A stretch of DNA of 55,665 nt, taken from NCBI GenBank assembly GCA_029961045.1, contig JASBVN010000011.1:1-55665 (forward strand). The letters run 5' to 3'. The notes under the pieces were generated by a model, which worked only from the letters and a program-made list of their open reading frames with translations, ran no database searches and had not been told where the DNA came from. Source of the stretch: Alicyclobacillaceae bacterium (lineage in GTDB: Bacteria > Bacillota > Bacilli > Kyrpidiales > Kyrpidiaceae). How positions within the stretch are numbered: position 1 is the stretch's first letter; every line of letters begins with the position of its first letter. Below are positions 1 to 7,291 of this stretch, piece by piece. The position numbers were made by a program, and so were the translations under genes.

Positions 1-318
1 GAAGCTTGGGCGGAGGTCTATAAGGCCCTCGCCGACAAGACGCGCCTGCACATTTTGGCCCTGCTGAGGGGAGGAGAGATGTGCGTGTGCGAATTGGTCG
101 AGGTGTTGCAGATGACCCAGCCGGCCGTCTCGCAACACCTGCGCAGATTGAAGCAGGCGGGGCTGGTCAAGGAGCGGAAAACGGCGCAGTGGGTGTTTTA
201 CCGCCTGGACGGGGCCGGCGTCCCCTTTTTGGACGCGATGCTGGACGCCCTGCCCGGCGTGGAAGAGGAACGGGCGCGGCTGGAGGCCCAGGGGCTGAGG
301 GTCGCCTGCGGGCCTTGA
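1..318 (+). CDS. arsR: ArsR-family metalloregulator, 5' end cut by the window
   Basis: The reading frame is open from base 1 to the stop at 316-318, giving the last 105 residues of a winged-helix ArsR/SmtB repressor. A CVC metalloid-binding motif is followed by a recognition helix ([13 protein letters not shown]) and a beta-wing (WVFYRLDG). In this family, arsenite binding to the Cys pair releases the repressor from the ars promoter. An arsB stub and arsC follow on the same strand, so this is the regulator of an ars operon. The true start lies before the window. Confidence 0.9.
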   Translation, partial: EAWAEVYKALADKTRLHILALLRGGEMCVCELVEVLQMTQPAVSQHLRRLKQAGLVKERKTAQWVFYRLDGAGVPFLDAMLDALPGVEEERARLEAQGLRVACGP

Positions 319-337
319 AGTTAAAGGAGTTGCGGCA

Positions 338-514
338 ATGATCTTCCTGGCGGCCGGTATTTTTGTGTGGACCCTCGTCTTCGTGATTTGGCAACCGAGG
401 GGGCTGTCCATCGGCTGGAGCGCGTTGGGCGGTGCGGCGCTGGCTTTGCTGTTTGGCGGGGGGAGCCGGGCGAGTTGCGCGTCCGGCCGCCGATTCTTCG
501 GGAAGGGGGGATAG
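338..514 (+). pseudogene. arsB: arsB remnant: first ~40 codons of an arsenite efflux pump
   Basis: An ATG at 338 with an AAAGGAG ribosome site at 324-330 opens a 58-codon frame. Its first ~40 residues ([19 protein letters not shown] and flanks) match what I know of the conserved N-terminus and first membrane helix of the ArsB pump family, normally about 430 residues. After about base 458 the resemblance stops and the frame ends at 512-514, three bases before arsC. The simplest reading is an internal deletion that removed about 90% of arsB and left arsR and arsC joined. A stub peptide may still be translated but cannot transport. The assignment rests on memory of the family, not on an alignment. 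Confidence 0.75.
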
Positions 515-516
515 AG

Positions 517-963
517 ATGAAGGAAAAACCGTTGATCTATTTTCTGTGCACGGGAAATTCGTGCCGCAGCCAAATGGCGGAGGGCTGGGCGAAGCATCTC
601 GGAGGAGATCTGGTGGAAGTCCACAGTGCCGGCCTCGAAGCCCACGGGTTGAATCCCCGGGCCGTGGCGGCGATGCGGGAGGCTGGGGTGGATATTTCGC
701 GCCAGGCGTCGAAGCGGATCGACCCGGAGCTTCTGCGGCGGGCGGACTATGTGATCACCCTGTGCGGCGACGCCGAGGAGCGGTGCCCGGCGACCCCGCC
801 CGGGGTGAAGCGGCTGCACTGGGGGCTGGAAGACCCGGCGAAAGCGACCGGGACGGAAGAAGAAGTGGCGGCGAAGTTCCGGGAGGTGCGGGACGCGATT
901 CGGGACAGAATCCAAGTCTTTTTGGAGGAGTTGCGGCGGGAGAGGGAACGCCCGGTCGATTGA
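517..963 (+). CDS. arsC: Arsenate reductase, thioredoxin-coupled
   Basis: This 148-residue protein has a low-molecular-weight phosphatase fold with the catalytic CX5R loop CTGNSCR at residues 11-17. The second and third redox cysteines are C83 and C90 (LCGDAEERC), the C10/C82/C89 arrangement of Gram-positive ArsC, which passes electrons from thioredoxin to reduce arsenate to arsenite. I chose the ATG at 517 because it opens right at the P-loop beta-strand; the frame is open further upstream but runs through the arsB scar. With arsB broken, the arsenite formed would need another exporter. Confidence 0.93.
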   Translation: MKEKPLIYFLCTGNSCRSQMAEGWAKHLGGDLVEVHSAGLEAHGLNPRAVAAMREAGVDISRQASKRIDPELLRRADYVITLCGDAEERCPATPPGVKRLHWGLEDPAKATGTEEEVAAKFREVRDAIRDRIQVFLEELRRERERPVD

Positions 964-1036
964 ACGGGTGCCGGGAGCGGTGGTGTATAATGAACAAAAA
1001 GGGAACCACGGCTCCCGCCGGAGCGGGGGGATTCAC

Positions 1037-1612
1037 ATGAATTCGCCCAGAATTGGACCGGATTTGCGCTATTCATACAGGGATTATCTTACGTGGGACG
1101 ATGGACAGCGTTGGGAATTGATTGAGGGCGTGCCGTACAACATGACCCAGGCGCCTTCCCCCAGGCACCAGGAGATTCTGGGGAACATTTTCGGATTGTT
1201 TTTCAATTATTTGGATAGGAAGGATTGCAAGGCCTATCTGGCCCCCTTTGATGTCCGGCTGTCCGAAAGCGACAGAGAACAAGATATTCTCAATGTCGTG
1301 CAACCGGATCTCTCGATCGTCTGTGATCCGGGTAAAATCGATCACCGCGGCTGCAAAGGGGCCCCCGACCTGGTGGTGGAAATTCTTTCTCCGGAAACGG
1401 CAAAACGGGACAAGGGTCAAAAATTTTATTTGTACCAGGCCTATGGTGTCAGAGAATACTGGATTGTGGATTCCCATCACGAGATCATCGAAGTGTATGT
1501 CTGGAAAGACGGCCGGTTTCAGGACCGGCAGGTGTATGAAAAAGGGGACCGGCTGCCGGTGGGGATCTTCGAGGATTTCGCGTTGGATGTCGCAGCGGTG
1601 TTCAGGAGATGA
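1037..1612 (+). CDS. Uma2-family (DUF820) restriction-endonuclease-like protein
   Basis: The 191-residue product has the Uma2 pattern: an N-terminal DYLTWDDGQRWELIEG segment, SPRHQEILGNI, an acidic PDLSIVCD strand, then PDLVVEILSPET with a downstream Lys and YREYWIVDS-like core. These match the PD-(D/E)XK nuclease fold. Family members are common in Firmicutes and cyanobacteria, often in many copies and often mobile; their biological role is not known. The start at 1037 follows a G-rich ribosome site at 1023-1030. GC content is visibly lower than in arsC upstream, so the gene may be part of a transferred patch that ends near 2734. Confidence 0.85.
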   Translation: MNSPRIGPDLRYSYRDYLTWDDGQRWELIEGVPYNMTQAPSPRHQEILGNIFGLFFNYLDRKDCKAYLAPFDVRLSESDREQDILNVVQPDLSIVCDPGKIDHRGCKGAPDLVVEILSPETAKRDKGQKFYLYQAYGVREYWIVDSHHEIIEVYVWKDGRFQDRQVYEKGDRLPVGIFEDFALDVAAVFRR

Positions 1613-1666
1613 TCCGGCTCATGTCCGGCCCCGCAGGGTCGCCCATTGATGTTGCGGGCAACTGCA

Positions 1667-2041
1667 CTACCCCTCTTTCGCCCCTTCTTCAGTCCTTGGA
1701 AAAAGTTCCGGAACACCCATCTCTTCCCTTCTTTTTTGATGCCGACGTCCCCACCGGGACATCACGTCTAAAACCTCCCGTATGCTTTGACCATACTCCG
1801 TTAAAGAGTATTCTACTTTGGGAGGGACTTGAGTATAAACTTTGCGATGAATGATGCCGTCTTGTTCTAACTCCCGCAGTTGTTGCGTCAACATTTTTTG
1901 GGTAATCTCGGGCATCTCGCGTTTCAATTCCCCGAATCGCTTGACCCCTTCGGTCAGATGACAGAGGATCAAGGGCTTCCATTTCCCCCCAATCACCTTG
2001 AGGGTGGTTTCCACCGCCCTTTTGAATTCCAGATCTCCCAT
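1667..2041 (-). CDS. HxlR-family winged-helix regulator
   Basis: This 124-residue protein begins [11 protein letters not shown] and carries the HxlR core: [41 protein letters not shown], a basic wing and a C-terminal dimer helix. Members often sense electrophiles or redox compounds, some through a conserved Cys near the start of the HTH; the Cys in LILCHL is in that region. I chose the ATG at 2041, which has a GGAAGGAG ribosome site upstream, over an in-frame start ten codons earlier. It is divergent from the nitrilase fragment at 2236 and a palindrome lies between them, suggesting it controls that gene and itself. Confidence 0.88.
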   Translation of the reverse strand: MGDLEFKRAVETTLKVIGGKWKPLILCHLTEGVKRFGELKREMPEITQKMLTQQLRELEQDGIIHRKVYTQVPPKVEYSLTEYGQSIREVLDVMSRWGRRHQKRREEMGVPELFPRTEEGAKEG

Positions 2042-2086
2042 GGTATCATGAGCTCCTTCCCGTATATTCAAGGATACTAAGTTACA

Positions 2087-2103
2087 ACAAAGTACCTACT
2101 TGT
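2087..2103. promoter_or_regulatory. Palindrome between hxlR and nitrilase, candidate HxlR operator
   Basis: ACAAAGTACCTACTTGT is a near-perfect inverted repeat: ACAA(A)GTA, a CC centre, then TACTTGT. It lies 46 bases upstream of the HxlR start, in an AT-rich divergent promoter region. HxlR-family proteins bind TAC-rich dyads of this general shape. Assignment is by position and symmetry only. Confidence 0.5.
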
Positions 2104-2235
2104 TCACAAACACCATATACCTAATAATTACTGTATCGTCTATTATAACTTGTTCCCTTGATTGAAAAGAAGCATATCGTGAAGCAATTTTCGCCATCAT
2201 AAAGACGGGAACCCCGTAAAGGAGGGTCCATCCAT

Positions 2236-2796
2236 ATGAAACTGAGAGTGTCGGCGGTCCAATATCATCTTCATACGATCCGGTCATTTGAAGATTTCGC
2301 CGGGCAATCGGAGCATTATGTGAAAACGGCCGAAGAATTCGGCGCCGAGTTTGTATTATTCCCCGAGTTTTTTACGACTCAATTGATGTCCATCGGCGAC
2401 AAACGAGGAAATGCCTTGACCATCCGTGATTTACCCGATTTTACGGAGCAGTACCGGGATTTATTTTCATCCTTGGCGAAGCAAACGAAGATGCACATTA
2501 TCGCAGGAACCCATGTCATTCGCAAAGGTGACCGGTTATACAACGTCGCTCATTTGTTCTATCCGGATGGAAGGATCGCGGAACAACCAAAGCTTCATAT
2601 CACGCCGACGGAAGTGAAGGAATGGAAGATGACTCCCGGCGATGGCCTGCAGGTGTTCGAAACCGACAAAGGAACGATCGCCATCTTAACCTGCTATGAC
2701 ATCGAATTTCCAGAAATCGTTCGCATGGCCAAATGTTCAAATGGTGGAGGGCGGCGTACAGCGTGGAGGTCTTGCCGCTCCCCGTCGGCCCCGTGA
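2236..2796 (+). pseudogene. Carbon-nitrogen hydrolase (nitrilase family), 3' truncated
   Basis: An ATG at 2236 follows AAAGGAGG at 2219-2226. Residues 1-166 are a good nitrilase-superfamily N-terminus with the Glu-Lys-Cys triad at E44 (FPEFF), K119 (PKLHITPTE) and C153 (LTCYDIEFPE). Similarity stops at K166 (base 2733). The remaining 20 codons to the stop at 2794-2796 are the antisense of the PilB-like fragment that converges on this gene. Roughly the last 100 residues of the fold are missing, so the product is unlikely to be stable. Base composition is lower in GC than the sequence beyond 2734. Confidence 0.85.
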
Positions 2797-3721
2797 CCAG
2801 TACGATGCCGTGGGGGGCCTGAATCATGGACAGGAACGCCTCGCGGTTCCGCTCCGACAATCCCAGTTGATCGATGCGCGAAACCGCGTTGCGCAGATCC
2901 AGCAAGCGCAGGACGATTTTCTCCCCGAAAATCGTCGGCAGGGTGGCGACCCGCACGTCGACGGGCCGCCCCCGCACTTTGAGCTGGATGCGCCCGTCCT
3001 GGGGCAGCCGGTGTTCCGCGATGTTGAGATTGGCCATGATTTTGATGCGCGCCGTGAGGACGGGCTGAAGGTGTTTGGGCAACTTCATCTGGGTGTGCAG
3101 GACGCCGTCGATGCGGAAGCGCACCACGACGGCATGTTGTTGCGGATCGAAGTGGACGTCGCTCGCGCGGCCGTCGGCCGCCTGTTCGATCAATTGGTTG
3201 ACCAGCCGGACGATCGGCGCATCTTCGGCCCGCACCTGCTCTTCGTCGATCTGTTCCGGTTGCACTTCTTTGAGGACTTCCGTCACCGATTGTTTGAGGC
3301 CGTAGTATTGTTCCAGCGCCCGGTCGATGTCGTCCCGGGTGGCGATCACGGGGTCGACGTGCAGGCCCGTGGTCATCCGGATGTCGTCGATCGCGAAATA
3401 ATCCAGGGGATCGACCATGGCCAACGTGATCCGGTTGCCCTGGCGCCGGAGGGGGAGCACGCGGTACCTCCTGGCCAGGGATTCGGGAACCAGTTCCACC
3501 GCCGCCGGGTCGACCGGAAAGCGGTCGAGATTCACATGGGGGATGCCGAGCTGGAACTCCATCACTTCGATGAGCTGTTCTTCGCTGAGGATGCCGCTCC
3601 GGGTCAGGACCTCTCCCAGCCGGAGTCCGGTGACCTTTTGCTCCTCCAACGCCCGTTCGAGTTGTTCCCGGGTGATGAGCCCCGCCTCGATCAGCAGGTC
3701 CCCGAGTCGCTTTCGGGCCAT
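2735..3721 (-). pseudogene. PilB/GspE-type secretion ATPase, 3' truncated
   Basis: Starting at the ATG at 3719-3721, residues 1-329 read as a type IV pilus/type II secretion ATPase: an MshEN domain (RKRLGDLLIEAGLITREQLERAL, about 1-140), a linker, the N2 domain (ASDVHFDPQ, about 165-285) and the Walker A loop GPTGSGKTST at 311-320. Right after LYAALHHLN (residue 329, base 2735) the frame enters antisense nitrilase sequence. Walker B, the His box and the rest of the ATPase are gone; intact family members are about 550 residues. No pilT or pilC follows. The product would be inactive. Confidence 0.88.
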
Positions 3722-3874
3722 GGGTCGCGCCCCCCTGTCAGACCGGTCTTCAAACTTTGATATTAAAACAATATATTCGCGCTCCTTGCGTCAAATCCTT
3801 CGCAAGTCTTCCCGTTTCAAGGAAATTTTAAGACCCATTCACATTTTGTTCCGGAAATAGGGAAGGGGAGGGGG

Positions 3875-5155
3875 TCAAGTCCGGCCGCCGGGCTTGACCC
3901 GGGCGGACCCGACCAATACCAATAAAGGAATGAGGGACATGGCGAGCCCCGCGGCGCACACCCCGCGCCATTGCCATAGGGCCCAACCGTAGGTTCCGAG
4001 AAGCGATCCGAACGAACTGCCGAGGAATACGCAGACCATGTACACCGCGTTCATCCGGTTGCGGGCGTCCGGGCGGACGGAGAAAATCCGCACTTGGGAC
4101 ACGATTTGGTTGGACTGGGTTCCGGCGTTCAGGAGAACCGCCGCGACGGCCAACCACGCGATCCAATATCCCGCCGTCCAAAACAGCAGGTACGCCCCCA
4201 CCGCCGAACAGGCGGCCAACACCTGGACGGTGAACGGTCCCCGCTTGTCGATCAACCGGCCGGCCGCCGGAGCGACCAAAGTTCCCGTCAGGCCGATGAT
4301 GCCGAATACTCCCACCGCCCGGCTTCCGAAGTGATAGGGCGGTGTGGACAGAAGCAGCGCCAAGTTGGTCCAAAAGGCGCTGAACGCTCCGAACATCATG
4401 CTCTGACTGAGACAGGCCCGCCGGAGAACCGGTTCCTGCCGCAGCAGCCGGGGCAGGGACAGCAAGACGGCGGGATACGACAGCCCGGAGCGGGGCCGTT
4501 CTCGGGGGAGGCCCGCCGCCAGCAGCCCGGCCAGGGCCACCATGCACCCGGCGGCGATCCAGTAGACGGCGCGCCAACCGGCGACCTCCGAAAGAAACCC
4601 GCCCGCCACCCGGGCTCCCAGGATGCCGAGGGTAAAACCGACAGACAGCCGGCTCAACACCCGCCCCCGGCGGCGGTCGTCCGACAACGCGGCGGCGAAG
4701 GGCACGATGATTTGCGGGATGACGGTGGCGACCCCGATGACGGCGCTGGCCGCCGCCAACCAGGCGAGGGTGGGGGAAAGTGCCGCCGCTGACAAGGCGA
4801 GGGCGACCACAACGGAAAGAACGAGAATCAGTTTTCTGCGGTCCACCATATCCCCGAGGGGAACAAAGAGAAACAGCCCCAGAGCGTACCCGAACTGGGT
4901 GATAGTAGAAATCCGGGCCGCCGAGGCGGGATCGACCTCCAGAGAACGGCTGATGTCCACGAGAATCGGCTGATTAAAGTAAATATTGGCCACGGCGACC
5001 CCGCACGCCACCGCCATGACGGTGACCGTCCAGCCCGTCAGAGAGGGCTCATCGCGGGACGCCGGCGCCGTTTGTTCCCTTTGAATCCTACACCCCTTCT
5101 TTCTCTTCCAGTACCTCCGGCAAGAGCGATTTTGTTTACTATGATTATAGAGCAA
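3875..5155 (-). CDS. Major facilitator superfamily exporter, 12-TM (DHA1-like)
   Basis: About 400 residues of hydrophobic sequence with MFS signatures: IYFNQPILVDIS in helix 1-2, GDMVDRRKLIL (the helix 2-3 motif A loop), a GFTLGILGARVAGGFLSE helix 5 region, and RPDARNRMNAVYM in the second half. The substrate is unknown; related proteins export drugs or sugars. The start is unclear. The longest frame begins at TTG 5155, but a TATAAT box overlaps its first codons (5144-5149) and there is no ATG or GTG before base 5017, which would fall inside helix 1. An ATT codon at 5086 has an AAGGGGTG-like site before it. The gene is divergent from the secreted protein at 5325. Confidence 0.85.
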   Translation of the reverse strand: MLYNHSKQNRSCRRYWKRKKGCRIQREQTAPASRDEPSLTGWTVTVMAVACGVAVANIYFNQPILVDISRSLEVDPASAARISTITQFGYALGLFLFVPLGDMVDRRKLILVLSVVVALALSAAALSPTLAWLAAASAVIGVATVIPQIIVPFAAALSDDRRRGRVLSRLSVGFTLGILGARVAGGFLSEVAGWRAVYWIAAGCMVALAGLLAAGLPRERPRSGLSYPAVLLSLPRLLRQEPVLRRACLSQSMMFGAFSAFWTNLALLLSTPPYHFGSRAVGVFGIIGLTGTLVAPAAGRLIDKRGPFTVQVLAACSAVGAYLLFWTAGYWIAWLAVAAVLLNAGTQSNQIVSQVRIFSVRPDARNRMNAVYMVCVFLGSSFGSLLGTYGWALWQWRGVCAAGLAMSLIPLLVLVGSARVKPGGRT

Positions 5156-5324
5156 ACTTTATTTTTATTTTAAGAGAAACGCGACGAAAAGAGATTTCAA
5201 CTGCCTGTGCCCATACAAGGGGGCCGGCCCCCCGACCGGATGCGGAATATCCGGAATTTTCCTTGCTTCTTAGGTGGTTCCGGCCGATAATAGAGATACG
5301 GGACGAGCAAGAGGGGGTCTTAGG

Positions 5325-6407
5325 ATGGGCAAAGGTGCGTTGAAAGGATTGCCGGCCGCTTTGGCCGCCGCGGTGTTGTTGGCGTCTCCGGCTGCGTACG
5401 CCGCGGGGGAAGGAGGGACCGGTGCGGGAGCGCCGGCCGCTCCGCAGACCGGCGGGAGCGGCGCGCCGGGATCCGGACCGTCGGATGGCTCGGGGCAGTC
5501 CGCTCCGGAACAGCGGCCTTCGGATTCGGAGAAGGCTTGGAAAAAGGAAAAGGGAAAGGAGTATCGCGAGCGAAAGGCGGGGATGAAGGCGGGTTCCCCG
5601 GATGCGGCGGCCGGGATGAATCCTGGCGCGGATGAGGGGCAGACCCGGCCGGATCAACCGGATGCAAACCGTCCCGGGGAAGACGGGAAGTCCGGGCTTC
5701 GCGGCCTGGACCGGGCGATCCAAGTCATTGAGCGAAACATTGAAAAAAATTCAAACAAACCAGGCCGGTCGGTTGAGGCCCTGAAAAAGGTTCTCGAAAA
5801 ACTAATGGAATTGAAAAACCGGCAAGGGGACCAATCGGACGAAGAGACCGACCGCGAGGTGGAGTCCGCCTTGAGTCAGGCGGCGGCCGCCGGGGAGGCC
5901 GATGAAGAGGTCTTCAAAGCTCTGGCCGAGGTCCGGAAGAAACTGAATGAGATCGCCGGGGCCGTTCAGGCACTGGAAGAAGCGTTGAAGCAGAATCCGG
6001 CCGACCAATCCGTTCTCCCGCAGTTGCGGGAATTGTACGACGCCCTGGGCAAAAAGGAGATTCAAGTTTTTGTGAACGGGTTGCGGCCGAACTTTGACGT
6101 GCCTCCGGTGATCGAGAACGGCCGGACCTTGGTGCCCATCCGGCGCGTGGCCGAAGCCCTCGGCGCGACGGTGGACTGGAAGGATGGCACGGTGATGATC
6201 CAGAAAGGCGGGAAGACCGTGGTCTTGCGGATTGGGGATCCCTCGGCGGAGGTCGACGGCCGGCAGGTGTCGCTGGACGTGCCGGCGAAGCTCTCCGGTG
6301 GCCGGACCCTGGTGCCGCTGCGCTTTGTCGGCGAGGCGTTCGGAATGGCGGTGGATTACCGGGACGGGATCGTGTCCGTTCATCCCCCTGCCTCCCAAAA
6401 CGGGTAA
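5325..6407 (+). CDS. Secreted protein with C-terminal copper-amine-oxidase-like (stalk) domain
   Basis: The 360-residue product has a signal peptide (residues 1-25, cleavage near AYAAG), a Gly/Pro/Ser-rich low-complexity stretch to about residue 125, a charged helical part (about 125-245), and a C-terminal Cu_amine_oxidN1-type domain (about 245-355). The domain shows its usual repeat VNG...PPVIENGRTLVPIRRVAEALGA, then a second GRTLVPLRFVGEAFG. These domains are frequent on surface proteins of thermophilic Firmicutes and are thought to be structural; none of the amine-oxidase catalytic residues are here. GAGGGGGT at 5311-5318 supports the ATG at 5325. A hairpin terminator follows. Confidence 0.85.
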   Translation: MGKGALKGLPAALAAAVLLASPAAYAAGEGGTGAGAPAAPQTGGSGAPGSGPSDGSGQSAPEQRPSDSEKAWKKEKGKEYRERKAGMKAGSPDAAAGMNPGADEGQTRPDQPDANRPGEDGKSGLRGLDRAIQVIERNIEKNSNKPGRSVEALKKVLEKLMELKNRQGDQSDEETDREVESALSQAAAAGEADEEVFKALAEVRKKLNEIAGAVQALEEALKQNPADQSVLPQLRELYDALGKKEIQVFVNGLRPNFDVPPVIENGRTLVPIRRVAEALGATVDWKDGTVMIQKGGKTVVLRIGDPSAEVDGRQVSLDVPAKLSGGRTLVPLRFVGEAFGMAVDYRDGIVSVHPPASQNG

Positions 6408-6428
6408 TACTGCCGGGACAGAAGGGTC

Positions 6429-6468
6429 AAAGCCCGGTTTTGGCCGGGGCTTTGGCCCCTATTTTTTC
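6429..6468 (+). terminator. Rho-independent terminator after the stalk-domain gene
   Basis: AAAGCCCGG pairs with CCGGGGCTTT (one bulge) around a TTTTGG loop, and a T-rich stretch with a six-T run follows at 6462-6467. Confidence 0.7.
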
Positions 6469-6490
6469 ATTTTTGAGTAGACAATCGGGA

Positions 6491-6519
6491 TCGACAAAGG
6501 GCGGGACCCCGGTTATGCT
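6491..6519 (+). promoter_or_regulatory. SigA-type promoter of the tetR-ABC operon
   Basis: TCGACA at 6491-6496 and TATGCT at 6514-6519 are separated by exactly 17 bases, each close to consensus. A palindromic operator starts two bases later. Confidence 0.65.
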
Positions 6520-6520
6520 A

Positions 6521-6534
6521 TGAGTAAGCACTCA
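6521..6534. promoter_or_regulatory. TetR-type operator
   Basis: TGAGTAAGCACTCA is a perfect 5-4-5 inverted repeat next to the -10 box and 16 bases before the tetR start. Several Bacillales TetR repressors bind TGAxT-type dyads of this size. The position would block transcription start, giving autorepression of the whole operon. Confidence 0.7.
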
Positions 6535-6550
6535 ATCAGGAGGGGTGTTC

Positions 6551-7291
6551 ATGGCGACGTCCGGTCCTCACAGTCCGAAAGAACCGGAAGGCCCGCAAGG
6601 TTCCCCGGCCGCGGACATTCCTGCCCCGGCCGTAGATCTACCCGAATTTCTCCGGTCCGAGGAGATGACCGAAAAGCACTGGCGCATCCTGGAGGCGGCG
6701 GTCGAGGTGTTTTCCGAAAAGGGTTTCGGCGCCTCCCGGACCAAGGAAATCGCCGCCGCGGCGGGGGTCTCCGAGGGCACGATCTTCAATTATTTCAAGA
6801 CGAAAAAGGATTTGCTCACCGGATTGCTCCTGCCTTTGTTCGTGCGGTATTTCCGGCCCCTCGTCGCCCACAGCGTGGAGAAAATCCTAGAGACGGGGGA
6901 GGAAAAGAACCTCGAAGAGATTCTGTTTTCGTTGATGCAGGACCGCATTCATTTGCTTAGAAATAATTTTCCTCTTATCAAAACGGTGGCGGCGGAGGCG
7001 GCCTTTCACCCGGAGTTGCTCGATCCGATCCGGGAAAAGATCGCCCCCTACATGATCGGCCTCGGCAAGCGATTCCTTCGCCGGGAAAAGGAGCGGGGGA
7101 GGATCCGGGATGTCGACGAAGAAACCGCCCTCCGGATGCTCATGAGCATCATTCTGGGCTACGTCGTTGCGCGCCACACCTTTCCGGACCTGTTCGATTG
7201 GAAAGAAGAAGAGGAAGAGATCCGGGCCATGCTCGACATCTATCTTCACGGCGTGTCCGGAGAAAGAGAGGGAGGGAAGGCGTCTCCATGA
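6551..7291 (+). CDS. TetR-family repressor of the downstream ABC efflux operon
   Basis: A 246-residue regulator with an unstructured Pro-rich N-terminus of about 35 residues, then a TetR HTH (WRILEAAVEVFSEKGFGA..TKEIAAAAGVSEGTIFNYFKTKKDLL, about 43-90) and a C-terminal ligand domain. I chose ATG 6551 because AGGAGGGG at 6538-6545 sits six bases before it; a GTG at 6545 lies inside that site. Its stop overlaps the next start (ATGA at 7288-7291), and a matching operator lies just upstream. This layout resembles the enterobacterial ybiH(cecR)-ybhGFSR arrangement. Confidence 0.92.
   Translation: MATSGPHSPKEPEGPQGSPAADIPAPAVDLPEFLRSEEMTEKHWRILEAAVEVFSEKGFGASRTKEIAAAAGVSEGTIFNYFKTKKDLLTGLLLPLFVRYFRPLVAHSVEKILETGEEKNLEEILFSLMQDRIHLLRNNFPLIKTVAAEAAFHPELLDPIREKIAPYMIGLGKRFLRREKERGRIRDVDEETALRMLMSIILGYVVARHTFPDLFDWKEEEEEIRAMLDIYLHGVSGEREGGKASP

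Noticed and set aside
3872-3900. GGGTCAAG/CTTGACCC hairpin at the 3' end of the MFS gene
   Set aside because: A good stem overlapping the stop codon, but the minus strand continues with C-rich sequence, not a T run.
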